In this document: piece after piece, positions 1 through 8,668 of the stretch | How the letters are laid out: each line of letters starts with the position of its first letter | Position numbering within the stretch: the stretch's first letter is position 1 | Assembly (NCBI GenBank): GCA_913058555.1 | Contig: CAJXRJ010000094.1 | Coordinates: 1 to 14,868 of the forward strand | Origin: an uncultured bacterium | GTDB taxonomy: Bacteria > Planctomycetota > UBA1135 > GCA-002686595 | DNA length: 14,868 bases | Direction: 5' to 3' | The notes under the pieces: model-generated | The model's database searches: none | Told to the model about the DNA's origin: nothing | Seen by the model: only the letters and a program-made list of their open reading frames with translations | Translations under genes and position numbers: made by a program

Positions 1-1
1 C

Positions 2-88
2 GCTCGGGTCATCGGCGGCTTCGGTGAGGTCGCTGAAGCGAGCCGCGCCAACGCGAAACGCAAACTCAGCAGCCAGGCGAAGGCTTGA
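2..88 (+). CDS. C-terminal tail of an unidentified protein (5' end outside window)
   Basis: The second forward frame is open from the window edge to a TGA at 86-88 and encodes 28 residues (starting ARVIGGFGEV and ending SSQAKA). Its stop overlaps the TTG start of the next gene (TTGA, 85-88), the usual sign of translational coupling, which is the main reason for calling it real. DUF58 genes are commonly preceded by a MoxR-type AAA+ ATPase, but this short Ala/Lys-rich tail shows no MoxR motif, so the identity is unknown. Confidence 0.5.
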   Translation, partial: ARVIGGFGEVAEASRANAKRKLSSQAKA

Positions 89-924
89 TTCGTCCGTCGG
101 ATCTCGTGCAAGCCGCGGCTGCCCGGTGGAAGCCAAGCCTTGCCCAGGTTCCCCGCGGCGGATCGGCGGGGGAGAGGCTGGGCCGCGGCGTCGGCGCCTC
201 GATGGAGTTCCACGACCGGCGGCCCTACCAGCCCGGCGACGACGTGCGTCACATCGATTGGCGGGCCATGGCGCGTACGGACGACGTGCTGGTCAGGGTC
301 CACCAGGAGGAGGTCGTGCCGCGCCTCGACGTTCTGTTGGATGCCTCAAGGTCCATGTCCGTGGAGCCGGGCAAGGCGCAGTTGGCGGTGGACCTGGCGG
401 CCTACTTCGCGGTGGCCGGCCGCGCCAGCGGCGTGGACGTTCGGCTGCTGGTCATGGGCGACCGGGTGGAGCGGCGGCCGCTCGTGGACTTTGAAGCCCG
501 GGGGATCGATTTCGATTCGAAGCGCGACTTTGCCGGGGCGCTGCACGAGGCTTCGGCGCATCTGCGCCCCAGGTCCCAGCGGGTGATCGTCTCAGACTTC
601 CTGGTGCCCATGGATCCCGCCAGCATCGTACGCGCTGCCGCGCGGGGCGCGGGACCGTCGGCATTCCTCCAGGTACTGGGGGCCTCCGACCTCGCTCCGG
701 AATCCTACGGGGCTGTGCGGCTGACCGATGCCGAAAGCGAATCGGCGGAGGACATCGTCTTGGATCGCGCGACGATCGAGCGATACCACGCCCGATTGGA
801 TCGGCTCACCGCAGGGATCGCCGAGGAAGCACGGCGCCTCGGGGGCGTCGCGGCGATCGTGTCAGGGACACTCGAGGACGAGCTCGAAGGCCTCGCGGGG
901 CGCGGCGTGGTCGAGCCGGCCTAG
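85..924 (+). CDS. DUF58 domain-containing protein (vWA-like)
   Basis: This 279-residue protein has the DUF58 signature around residues 46-60 (RRPYQPGDDVRHIDWR), followed by a vWA-type fold. The segment VLLDASRSM carries an intact metal-ion-dependent adhesion (MIDAS) triad, D86-x-S88-x-S90, and a later acidic strand VSDF (D171) fits the same fold. No signal peptide or membrane segment is visible, so it is probably cytoplasmic or peripheral. The family works with MoxR AAA+ ATPases and membrane vWA proteins in poorly defined envelope or stress functions. The start is TTG at 85. The only nearby ATG (202) would remove part of the conserved N-terminal region, and TTG overlaps the upstream stop. The gene ends two bases from the stop of the converging vWA gene, an unusual arrangement because these families are normally co-directional. 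Confidence 0.88.
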   Translation: MIRPSDLVQAAAARWKPSLAQVPRGGSAGERLGRGVGASMEFHDRRPYQPGDDVRHIDWRAMARTDDVLVRVHQEEVVPRLDVLLDASRSMSVEPGKAQLAVDLAAYFAVAGRASGVDVRLLVMGDRVERRPLVDFEARGIDFDSKRDFAGALHEASAHLRPRSQRVIVSDFLVPMDPASIVRAAARGAGPSAFLQVLGASDLAPESYGAVRLTDAESESAEDIVLDRATIERYHARLDRLTAGIAEEARRLGGVAAIVSGTLEDELEGLAGRGVVEPA

Positions 925-930
925 GCCTAG
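921..930. other. Perfect palindrome spanning two convergent stop codons
   Basis: CTAGGCCTAG is its own reverse complement. The DUF58 stop TAG occupies 922-924 and the stop of the opposing gene occupies 927-929 on the minus strand, leaving two bases between them. There is no space for separate terminators, so transcripts probably overlap at their 3' ends. The palindrome may simply follow from two facing TAG stops. Confidence 0.8.
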
Positions 931-3752
931 CGAAGGCGCGACCGGGAAGAGGCACGGGCCCGGTCGAGGGCGGAGGATAGGCCGCCTTCGTCTTCGGAAG
1001 GCTCGTCGGTGTCGTCAGTGGGCTGGCCAGCCGGCTTGGATGCAGCCGTCTCGGATGCGGCCGGCTTGGCTGCCCCCACGGAAGCCCCAACCGACGACGC
1101 CTTGGTGCTACCACCGGAAACGACGCGGGCGAGACTCTCCCAGAGCCCGAGCCGGCGTCCAGCGATCTCCAGCATGAGGCAGAGCATCGCCATGAGGAGC
1201 AGGGGCCAGGTGATGCGCCTCCAGCGATCCGTGGACGGGGCGCTGCGGAATAGGTCCGATGCGCTGGGGGATAGGACGCCGCCCGTGCGTCGCGTGATGC
1301 GCCCGAGCAGGCGCGCACCGGCGGTCTCGCTCGTGGGGCGCTCGAACTCAGGCGAATAAGGCAAGGCCAACGGCGGCAAGGGCAGGGCGATCGGGTCCGA
1401 TTCGGGGCCTTCACCCGCAAGGGACACCGTCCCGATGGCGATGGCCCCCGACGGCAGCGGCGCGCGACCTTCGAAGAGATTCTCCGCGACGCGTTCTAAC
1501 ACCACTTCGACCGGCGAGCCAGCGCCCGATTGCAGCGTGGCGCTGAGCTGGCGGCCCGAGAAGTTCGTCCGAGCCGAGTCCGGGGCCTCAGGGTCGAACT
1601 CCACGGTGAAGACCGCGTCGCGACCTTCACGCTTTGCGGAGGCGAACACGCCCTCGGGTGGCTCGACCCCCGTAAGCCAGCGGGTCAGCGTCACCAAGAG
1701 AGAGGCGTACCCATCCCAGTCCGCGAGATGGGAGTTGTAGGTGCCCCCAAGCTGCACGGGCAGCGCGGCCACCCGCCCAAGGCCGCGGCGGTGGAAGGCG
1801 ACGATGGGGGCGCTGTACTCGTCGGTCGTGACGGCGCCGAGGGAGGCGCCGGGGCTCAAGTACGTGAGGTTGTAGCCCGCGATCCCCGGAAAGGCGCCGG
1901 CTCCGATTTCCCCGAGCCCGAAGAGTTCGGGGCGCAGGCGTGCGGCGGTTTCTTCTTCGACGAAGGTGCTTCGCGCGATGGACTGGGTCTCCATCGCGAA
2001 CAGCCGCGGCAGCTCGGAGGGGGAGGTCGTGAAGTACGCTTCGCCGCCACCTTGCAGGGCGCAGGCCTTCAGGAACGTGGCGTCGGAGTCCGTGTCCGTA
2101 CCGAGGGCGATCACTGAAACAGTGGCGCCGAGGTCCGTGAGAACCTTGATCGCCGCGGGGCTCTTCGTTTGCTCCTCGGCGTCGGCGGCGTCCGCAAATA
2201 GGATGACGTGGCGCGAGCCCTGGGGGGCGTCCTTCAGCTCGTTGGCGGAGGCCATCAGCGCTGTGGCCGTGAAGATGCCGCCGCCTTCGCTTCGGATACC
2301 GCGCACCTTCGCGAGGATCGAGGGCAGGTTCGTGAGGGGGCTTTGGGGCAGGATCACGTGGGGCGCGGAGTCCACCGCGATCACCGAGGCCGAATCGTTC
2401 GGGCTCAGCATCTCGAGTGCCGCCACCGTGCCCGCGTTGGCGAGGTCCATTTTCGTGCGGCCGTCCTCGACCGTGGCGGCCATGGAACCGGAGCGGTCGA
2501 GGGTGACCGACAGCGCGACGGCGAGCTTGCGGTGCTCCTGCCGCAGCTCCATCGACACGGGCAGTACGCCGTCGAGGGGCGAATTGAAGTAACCACCCGA
2601 ACCAAACGACGCCTTGCCGCCGGTCATCATCAGGCCGCCGCCGTGGTCCTTCACCCAAGAGGCGAGGGTTTCCATGCGCCGCAGCCCAAGGCGTGCGGCG
2701 GAGACGTTCTCCAGTACCACCGCGCGGTACGAGTCGAGGCCGCGCAGGGACTTGGGCGATGTCTCAGGTGACGCGGGGATGGCTGGAATGCCGGCGCCAC
2801 GTAGTACCGCGGTGAGGGTATCCACGGCGCCGTCGTGGTTGATCACAAGCACGGGCTTGGCGCCCGTCGCGCGGACGGCGGCCATGGCGATGTCGTTCTC
2901 CGGCACGCGATCGGCGGAGGGGGTGGGGGCCCCAGCGGTTTCCGGGGTGCCCAGCTCCACGCGGAAGTCGGCGACTTCGGCCCGCAGAATGCGTGCCGGG
3001 AAGCGGATGCGCGTGCGGCCCCGCGGAAGCTCCACTCGCCGTGTGGCCAGTAGGTCCGTGCCGCGCATGAGGCGAACCTCCCGCACCGCTGGCTCATCGG
3101 AGCGAATCCACGCCGTCACGAAGAACGGTTCGCCAGCGTCGACTTCGGGGGGCACGTCGATGCGCTCCACGGCGGTGTCGGCGGCGACTTTGCGACCGAG
3201 CTCGCGGGCGTCGATTCGGATACCACGGGCTGCCGCCCGGAGCGCTGCGGCCTCGGCCGCGCGCGGGCTTGAGGGGAGCCCATCGGTCAGGAGGGCCAGC
3301 GAGCCGCCTTTGCCCTCCGGGAGCATGGACAGGCCCGTCTCGATCGCCGCCGCGAGGCTCGATCCGTCCCGCCCGACGTTCCGTTGGAACTCTTGAAAGC
3401 CCCGGGTGCTGTCGGAGACCGTCGATTCAATGGCGACGTCCTCCCCGAACGAGAGCACGCGCACCACGTCGTCTTCGCCGCGTGCCTCGAGGCTTAGTTC
3501 GATCAGCTCGGCGGCCTCTTCGAGGGATCCTTCGGGCATGGACGCGGACCGGTCCACCGCGAAGATCACCGTGCGTCCGCCAGACTGCGAACGCAGGTAG
3601 GGGCCTGCGAGGAGGAGCACGACAGAGATGATCAGCGCGGCCCGCAGGGCCCGCGTGACAAGGTGCTCTCCCTTCGAGGTGATCCACCAGATCCATCCCA
3701 AGGGAATGAGCGCGAGCATCAGCTCGGGGGTTAGGAAGCCGAGGTTCCCCAT
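927..3752 (-). CDS. Membrane protein with two vWA domains and a glutamine-amidotransferase-like domain
   Basis: The protein has 941 residues if translation starts at ATG 3752. A longer reading from 3860 is possible, but 3752 starts directly with the hydrophobic N-terminus and forms a TGATG overlap with the upstream gene. Membrane segments lie at about 7-24 and 36-51. The first vWA domain (about 61-190) has MIDAS D67-x-S69-x-S71. A class I glutamine-amidotransferase-like domain (about 298-400) includes GGGLMMTGG and FGSGGYFNSPLDGVLPV, with no obvious catalytic Cys/His/Glu triad. A second vWA domain (about 412-590) has MIDAS D419-x-S421-x-S423. A further hydrophobic segment (848-862) precedes an Ala/Ser-rich, acidic-then-Arg tail. 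It is probably the envelope partner of the DUF58 and BatA-like proteins; the ligand is unknown. Confidence 0.88.
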   Translation of the reverse strand: MGNLGFLTPELMLALIPLGWIWWITSKGEHLVTRALRAALIISVVLLLAGPYLRSQSGGRTVIFAVDRSASMPEGSLEEAAELIELSLEARGEDDVVRVLSFGEDVAIESTVSDSTRGFQEFQRNVGRDGSSLAAAIETGLSMLPEGKGGSLALLTDGLPSSPRAAEAAALRAAARGIRIDARELGRKVAADTAVERIDVPPEVDAGEPFFVTAWIRSDEPAVREVRLMRGTDLLATRRVELPRGRTRIRFPARILRAEVADFRVELGTPETAGAPTPSADRVPENDIAMAAVRATGAKPVLVINHDGAVDTLTAVLRGAGIPAIPASPETSPKSLRGLDSYRAVVLENVSAARLGLRRMETLASWVKDHGGGLMMTGGKASFGSGGYFNSPLDGVLPVSMELRQEHRKLAVALSVTLDRSGSMAATVEDGRTKMDLANAGTVAALEMLSPNDSASVIAVDSAPHVILPQSPLTNLPSILAKVRGIRSEGGGIFTATALMASANELKDAPQGSRHVILFADAADAEEQTKSPAAIKVLTDLGATVSVIALGTDTDSDATFLKACALQGGGEAYFTTSPSELPRLFAMETQSIARSTFVEEETAARLRPELFGLGEIGAGAFPGIAGYNLTYLSPGASLGAVTTDEYSAPIVAFHRRGLGRVAALPVQLGGTYNSHLADWDGYASLLVTLTRWLTGVEPPEGVFASAKREGRDAVFTVEFDPEAPDSARTNFSGRQLSATLQSGAGSPVEVVLERVAENLFEGRAPLPSGAIAIGTVSLAGEGPESDPIALPLPPLALPYSPEFERPTSETAGARLLGRITRRTGGVLSPSASDLFRSAPSTDRWRRITWPLLLMAMLCLMLEIAGRRLGLWESLARVVSGGSTKASSVGASVGAAKPAASETAASKPAGQPTDDTDEPSEDEGGLSSALDRARASSRSRLR

Positions 3753-5683
3753 CAGCGCCCTCCGGGAGTGGTTCGCGTGATTCGGCGACTTGGCCTCTGA
3801 AGCACCCACCAATCGGCGGCGATCGCCAGGAGCGCCAACATTCCGAGCCAAAGGGTCCATGGGCCCGCGGCACCGGTGCCATCACCGGTTGATCGGCTCG
3901 CTAGATCCGTGATCGTGCGCCCCAAGTCGCCGCGGGTTGCGCCCCCGGTCAAGTCGGACTCCCCTGGGCTCATGAGTGAGACGCCGATGTTCGCTCGCAC
4001 TTCGTCGCCCTCGAGCAGCTTCCAGATGCCCACCTCGGTCAGGCTACGGGTCACGAGGTCGCCGCCGGGGATGGGCTCGATCGACTCCGCTTTTCCGGTG
4101 GGGCTCTGGAGCGTCCACGACGGACCAGCAGAGTTCGCTTGGGCGCCGCGCCAAAGGAACGCTTCGCCGACGCTGAGGGAGGTGCGAACCGGGCCTGGCA
4201 GTTCGGCGCGCCTGGCCTCCGCCGCGTTCGTGAGCAGGATCGGCCAGTCGGGGGAGCGCCCGAGGGTCGAGCGGACCGGGTCGATGTCCAAGCGCCACTC
4301 CTTGGCGCCGGAGTCGGACTCAAGCTCCGCGGCGAGGATCAAATCACCTGAGTAGATGAGGGGCATGCCGCCGGAGCCCGTCGTGCCCGCGGCAGTCCAC
4401 ACCACGCCGTCCAGGGTGACGCCTTCCATCAACGGGTGGGCCTTGTCGATGAGATACGGGCTGGTCAGGTGAACGGGCTCTTCGGAGGCCGCGGTGTCCG
4501 TGGCCATGCCGAGCCGGAGACGCCACGTGATCCCGTTGTCCGTGCCCGCCTTCTCCACGAGGGCGAGGTGGGGCGCGCTGGAACTGGAGGGGCCCGTGCC
4601 GGCCGCCTGCGCCGGGGCGGCGGATGCGCTCTCGAGGATGGAGGCCCAGCGCGCGGCCGCCACGGCGCTGCTCCCCAGGCCGAGGGCGCGGGCGCTCTCG
4701 TCGGAAAGCTCCGCCGCCAGGCGCAAGTGTCGCCGGGGCGGTGGGGACAGGTGCACCTTGTCGTCAGCGGCGAGGGGATCACCGCCTTCGCGAAGGAGGC
4801 GGCACGTGACCGGTCCGGTGGCCGCGGGCACCGAGTAGCGACGGGTGGCGCTCGAGTTTGGCGCCAGCTCGACCGATCCCCCCCCAACGACTGCGTCCGT
4901 GGCCGCGTCAACGATTTCGAGGGTGCGTGTTTCGCGCGACCCCGAGAAGGAGCGCATCACGAGTTGCAGCTCGTCGGCGGCTTCCTTGTCGGCCCTGACC
5001 TTCGGCGAGCGAGTGGCGCTCACGAAGCCGACGTTGGCGAGGGACTGGCCGACGCCGATGGTCTCCACCCCCGCGGCCTGCCCCCCTTGGGTCGTTCCCC
5101 CGGGCGCGTCACTCGGCCGGTCGGTCAGGAACACCGCTCCGGCGGCGCGGCTGAGTTCGACGGCCAGGTCCCAGGCTGCGCCCAGGTCATGCCCTTGGTG
5201 GGGGGAGGTGAGGCCCCGGACCGCTTCGAGGGCCTCAACCTTGAACGCAGCGGGCCCAGCGATGACCTCGGGGTTGGGGCCCGTGCGGATCAGCGTGACG
5301 CGGGCGTTGCCAGGCAGGCTGTCGACGGCGGCGACGAGGGCGTCCTTGGCCTTCGACAGGGCGGACTCGCCATCCGACCCAACAGAGCCCATGGACGCCG
5401 TGCCGTCGACGATGGCGACGATGTGCGCGGGCTCGCCAGCGCCGCCCCAGCGGGGCCCCGCCAGGGCCAAGGTCAAAAGCAGGGCCGCGAGCAGCTCGAG
5501 CAGTAGCGAGGCGCTTCGACGGAGTGGTTCCCGCCGCCTGCCCGCTGCGGGGTCGGCTCCGACCGCAGCCCAAAGGAAGAGGGCGCTGACCGTGCGCGGA
5601 CGGAATCGTCGCCTAAAGAGGTGCACCGCCAGGATGGCGGGCAGGGCGAGGAGCCCGAGGAGTCCGAGGGGGGTCGTGAACAA
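3752..5683 (-). CDS. BatA-like (aerotolerance-type N-terminal) membrane protein with vWA domain
   Basis: The 643-residue protein begins with the BatA-type N-terminal module: a hydrophobic segment LGLLGLLALPAILAVHLF (6-23) followed by RRRFRPR, then a second membrane segment (about 59-76). A vWA domain follows (about 87-215) with a MIDAS-like D93-x-T95-x-S97, where Thr replaces the usual first Ser. The middle is a long extracytoplasmic region, and a C-terminal membrane helix (about 608-627, WTLWLGMLALLAIAADWW) ends in a basic tail. The start is TTG at 5683, chosen because the family module begins there; no good Shine-Dalgarno sequence is visible. Its stop overlaps the next start as TGATG (3754-3750), so the two membrane vWA proteins are probably translated in coupled fashion and act together. 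The Bat designation rests on topology and domain order. Confidence 0.85.
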   Translation of the reverse strand: MFTTPLGLLGLLALPAILAVHLFRRRFRPRTVSALFLWAAVGADPAAGRRREPLRRSASLLLELLAALLLTLALAGPRWGGAGEPAHIVAIVDGTASMGSVGSDGESALSKAKDALVAAVDSLPGNARVTLIRTGPNPEVIAGPAAFKVEALEAVRGLTSPHQGHDLGAAWDLAVELSRAAGAVFLTDRPSDAPGGTTQGGQAAGVETIGVGQSLANVGFVSATRSPKVRADKEAADELQLVMRSFSGSRETRTLEIVDAATDAVVGGGSVELAPNSSATRRYSVPAATGPVTCRLLREGGDPLAADDKVHLSPPPRRHLRLAAELSDESARALGLGSSAVAAARWASILESASAAPAQAAGTGPSSSSAPHLALVEKAGTDNGITWRLRLGMATDTAASEEPVHLTSPYLIDKAHPLMEGVTLDGVVWTAAGTTGSGGMPLIYSGDLILAAELESDSGAKEWRLDIDPVRSTLGRSPDWPILLTNAAEARRAELPGPVRTSLSVGEAFLWRGAQANSAGPSWTLQSPTGKAESIEPIPGGDLVTRSLTEVGIWKLLEGDEVRANIGVSLMSPGESDLTGGATRGDLGRTITDLASRSTGDGTGAAGPWTLWLGMLALLAIAADWWVLQRPSRRITRTTPGGR

Positions 5684-5741
5684 GGCGAAGAGGGGCCGCC
5701 CTCGTGATACGAAAACGCCCCCCTTATCTGTGCAACAAACT

Positions 5742-5755
5742 CCGGTCCCGACCGG
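5742..5755 (-). terminator. Small hairpin downstream of the FG-GAP gene, possible weak terminator
   Basis: CCGGTC-CC-GACCGG forms an inverted repeat (about 5 bp with a 4-base loop) directly after the FG-GAP stop codon. On the minus strand it is followed by AGTTTGTTG, which is only mildly T-rich. It could weaken read-through into the BatA-like operon, but it is short and the T-tract is poor. Confidence 0.25.
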
Positions 5756-8440
5756 TCACTCGAAGACGATCCTGAGGGCGTCCGTGAAGTTGCTCGTGGC
5801 GGAGCCATGATCGAAGTCGCGGAACCAGGCTTGGAAGGACCAAGCGGAGCCCGCCGTCGCGGCCACGATCACGCCACCCTCGATCAGCTGGGTGGGATCG
5901 AGGGGCAGTTCGAAGCGGCCTCCTGGCCCTGAGGAGAGGATCTGATTCGGCTGGACGTAGCGGCCGATGGCGCCGCCGAGACAGATGAGGCCCGCGGTGT
6001 AAGGCACGAGCGTGGGGACGCGTTCTGTTTGCGACCCGATGAAGAATCCGAACTGATTCCGTGGAAGGCCTTCGGCCCGAAGGCGAAGGTCCGTCGAAAC
6101 GATGGTGGCGCTTCCAAAGGCCGTCATGCGTGCCGGGCCGCCGCTGGAATTCCATGCCGCCAGGCCGCACCTGCTTTCCCCGACACTCGGGATCGTGCGG
6201 TTGATCAGTATCTCCACGCGATCAGCGTTGCTGCCCGTCCGCACCAGATCGAGATCGCCGTCGAGGTCCACGTCACTTGCCACAGCGGATGTGGTCCGTT
6301 GGCGGTGTTCCGGCAGAGGCAGTGGTTCGCTCACCGTCAGCTGCCCGGTTCCGTCCCCAAAGCGCAAGACGGACTCCTGCTGGAACGTCCTGCCCATGGT
6401 GGTCAAGTCGAGGGCTCCGTCGTCATCAAAGTCGCCCGTCACATGCGGCCCGTCAGCGGGCGGGCCGAATGGAGCGGACAGCACCGGCTGGGAGGAAAGG
6501 CCTAGGGCAGACCCGAGGAGGACCGCTGGGGGCGAGCTCTTCACCAGGAGGTCGCGGAAGCCATCACCATTCCAGTCCCCCGCGATGGGCGCGGGCGTTC
6601 CATCGCTCACGCCCATCGGCGGCAGCTGCACGGGAGCCGCGAAGTCGCCCGGCGCAGTCTGTTCTATCCAGACGAGTGCCGATGGCGTGTTCGCGACGAG
6701 ATCCAAGAGTCCGTCGCCGTTGACGTCGAGTGCGGCGGGGGGGCTGTACCCGTTTTGACCGGCTGGGAGCACGTCGATCGGCGTGAACTGACTTCCAGGA
6801 TTGGTGTTCGCGAATAGCTGAAGTGGGTAGGGCGACGCCAACGCGTTGGCGTTCCCCAAGAGAATATCCAGGAACCCATCGCCGTCGATGTCTTCCGGGA
6901 CGGAGAGGAAGCGGCTTGTGGAATCTGCGACGACAAACTGGAGCACGTCGGGACCAGAAAACGACCCGTCTCCAGCCCCCTTGAACATGTGCAGGCTCCC
7001 GGGCCCCTGGGGTGGATCAAAGAGGCCGAGCACGTCCTCTGCGCCATCGCCGTCGAAGTCCCCATGGGTGAGGCTGATGTAGGCTCCGACGCTGTTGGCA
7101 GGAACCTCGGCGATCAGCTTGGCACTGCCAAATCGCAGGGCGCCTTCGTTCTTGAACAGAAGCACATTGGAGACCAGCGTGCGGCTCGTGCAAACGATGT
7201 CGTCGTCCCCGTCTTGGTCCACGTCCACAAGGTTGACGTTGCTGACGTTCCCGAGGGTGTCGCCCAGGGGGACCGCGGTTCGGAATTCGACGCCTGGACC
7301 GGATGTGCTCACAAGGACCTCGAGCCGACGTATCCCCTGGGATACTGCGTCAAGCCACCCATCGTCGTTCAGATCCGCGAGTCGAGTGCGCTCGTCCGTG
7401 AGCCCCCCGTCCGCAAGGGTCGGGGGCAAAGAGAACCCGCCGGTCCCATCCCCAAGGTGGATCGCCGAACGGAACATCGATACCGCTGGATCGAACACGT
7501 GGATCGCGAAGTCGTCGACGCCGTCGGCGTTGAAGTCCAGGACCCGGAGCTTGGTGAAGCTCGCTCCGCTGGGTTCGAATGTGGCGATTGGGCTGGGGTT
7601 TTGGAAAGTGAAAGGGGCGACCTGTTCAACCACGGTCATGACCAGGTCGAGCTCAAGCAGGAGGTCCCGGTCGCCGTCCGAGTCCACGTCCAGAAAATTG
7701 GCTCGGGGCGGAATGGACCCCGTAAGCGACGCCGCGACATCGACCGGCAGGCCGAACGAACCACCGGGAAGGCCGGGGCGTACGACCACTCTGCCGGCGA
7801 TGGAGCCGAGGATGATGAGGTCATCCAAGCCGTCTCCATCGATGTCGACCATGTCGAAGGCTGTCAGTGCGTTCATGACCTCCGGCACGTAGCTCGGGTC
7901 GAATCCCGTTCCCTCGTTCGTGTACCTGATGAGCCCAGGGCTGCTCGAGGAGCGGTGCACGGCGAGGTCGTCGAGGCCATCGCCGGTGAAGTCGTAGGCG
8001 ATGAGGTCGAGCGCTTCCCCGAAGAGGACGGGGAGCCGTGGGCGCAGGCCCTCCACGAGCTCGCCATCCACGTTGGTGAGGAACTCGATGCTGAAGCTGC
8101 TCTGGGTTCTCTGGAAGCACGCCAAGTCCTGGTCCCCATCGCCTTCCAAGTCGAGGCTCACGATCTCGAGGATCCCGTCGATGCTGAGCCCAACCCAGTC
8201 GTAGCTGCTGGGCCTGCCCAATGAATCCAGGTAGACGACGTCCAGACCCGGCGCGTTGTACTGGGTTACGACGACTTCCTTCCGACCGTCACCGTTGAGG
8301 TCCACGAGGACTTGGTCCGTGACGTAGCCGAACGAGCGAGTCGCAGAGATGGGGCTTTCGAGGAGGCCCTGTGCCGCGGCGGGACCCCCAAGGAGGAGAA
8401 GAGGAACAGCGGCGGCAGGTGGGAGTAGGCGGCGAGCCAT
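5756..8440 (-). CDS. Secreted FG-GAP/VCBS repeat protein (integrin-alpha-like beta-propeller)
   Basis: With a start at ATG 8440 the protein has 894 residues and a clean signal peptide (MARRLLPPAAAVPLLLLGGPAAAQ, probable cleavage after residue 23). The frame is open to ATG 8584, but the extra 48 residues look non-coding and would bury the signal peptide. From about residue 47 to 740 I count fourteen Asp-rich calcium-loop motifs of the FG-GAP type, such as DLNGDGRKE, DIDGDGLDD, DVDQDGDDD and DVNGDGLLD. This suggests one or two seven-bladed propellers. The last 137 residues (from CGLAAW, 758) form a separate Gly/Phe-rich domain ending FTDALRIVFE, resembling a C-terminal module I have seen on planctomycete exported proteins. 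The likely role is extracellular or surface calcium-dependent binding; the ligand is unknown. Confidence 0.85.
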   Translation of the reverse strand: MARRLLPPAAAVPLLLLGGPAAAQGLLESPISATRSFGYVTDQVLVDLNGDGRKEVVVTQYNAPGLDVVYLDSLGRPSSYDWVGLSIDGILEIVSLDLEGDGDQDLACFQRTQSSFSIEFLTNVDGELVEGLRPRLPVLFGEALDLIAYDFTGDGLDDLAVHRSSSSPGLIRYTNEGTGFDPSYVPEVMNALTAFDMVDIDGDGLDDLIILGSIAGRVVVRPGLPGGSFGLPVDVAASLTGSIPPRANFLDVDSDGDRDLLLELDLVMTVVEQVAPFTFQNPSPIATFEPSGASFTKLRVLDFNADGVDDFAIHVFDPAVSMFRSAIHLGDGTGGFSLPPTLADGGLTDERTRLADLNDDGWLDAVSQGIRRLEVLVSTSGPGVEFRTAVPLGDTLGNVSNVNLVDVDQDGDDDIVCTSRTLVSNVLLFKNEGALRFGSAKLIAEVPANSVGAYISLTHGDFDGDGAEDVLGLFDPPQGPGSLHMFKGAGDGSFSGPDVLQFVVADSTSRFLSVPEDIDGDGFLDILLGNANALASPYPLQLFANTNPGSQFTPIDVLPAGQNGYSPPAALDVNGDGLLDLVANTPSALVWIEQTAPGDFAAPVQLPPMGVSDGTPAPIAGDWNGDGFRDLLVKSSPPAVLLGSALGLSSQPVLSAPFGPPADGPHVTGDFDDDGALDLTTMGRTFQQESVLRFGDGTGQLTVSEPLPLPEHRQRTTSAVASDVDLDGDLDLVRTGSNADRVEILINRTIPSVGESRCGLAAWNSSGGPARMTAFGSATIVSTDLRLRAEGLPRNQFGFFIGSQTERVPTLVPYTAGLICLGGAIGRYVQPNQILSSGPGGRFELPLDPTQLIEGGVIVAATAGSAWSFQAWFRDFDHGSATSNFTDALRIVFE

Positions 8441-8668
8441 GGGGAGGTCTGTGGTGTGAGCGCGGAAGGGGGGGGCAGGGAGGCGGCCTGCGGCGAGGGG
8501 CTCCCTTGAAGTGCCATAGAGCAGGGGATTTGGGGCGGAATCGCTCCAAAAATCTCGGCCGGTTCCCTCCATAGGGCGCGGCATGGAGAATCGGGCCCTG
8601 GGAGCCTGGCCCCAAAAGAGCTGGGCCCCTGGGGTGGGTGCAGGGGGCCGGACTGAGGCGTCCGCTCC

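Noticed and set aside
6989..8224. Open frame of 411 codons on the plus strand opposite the FG-GAP gene
   Set aside because: Its repetitive Val/Glu/Asp pattern is the antisense image of the Asp/Gly repeats and not an independent protein.
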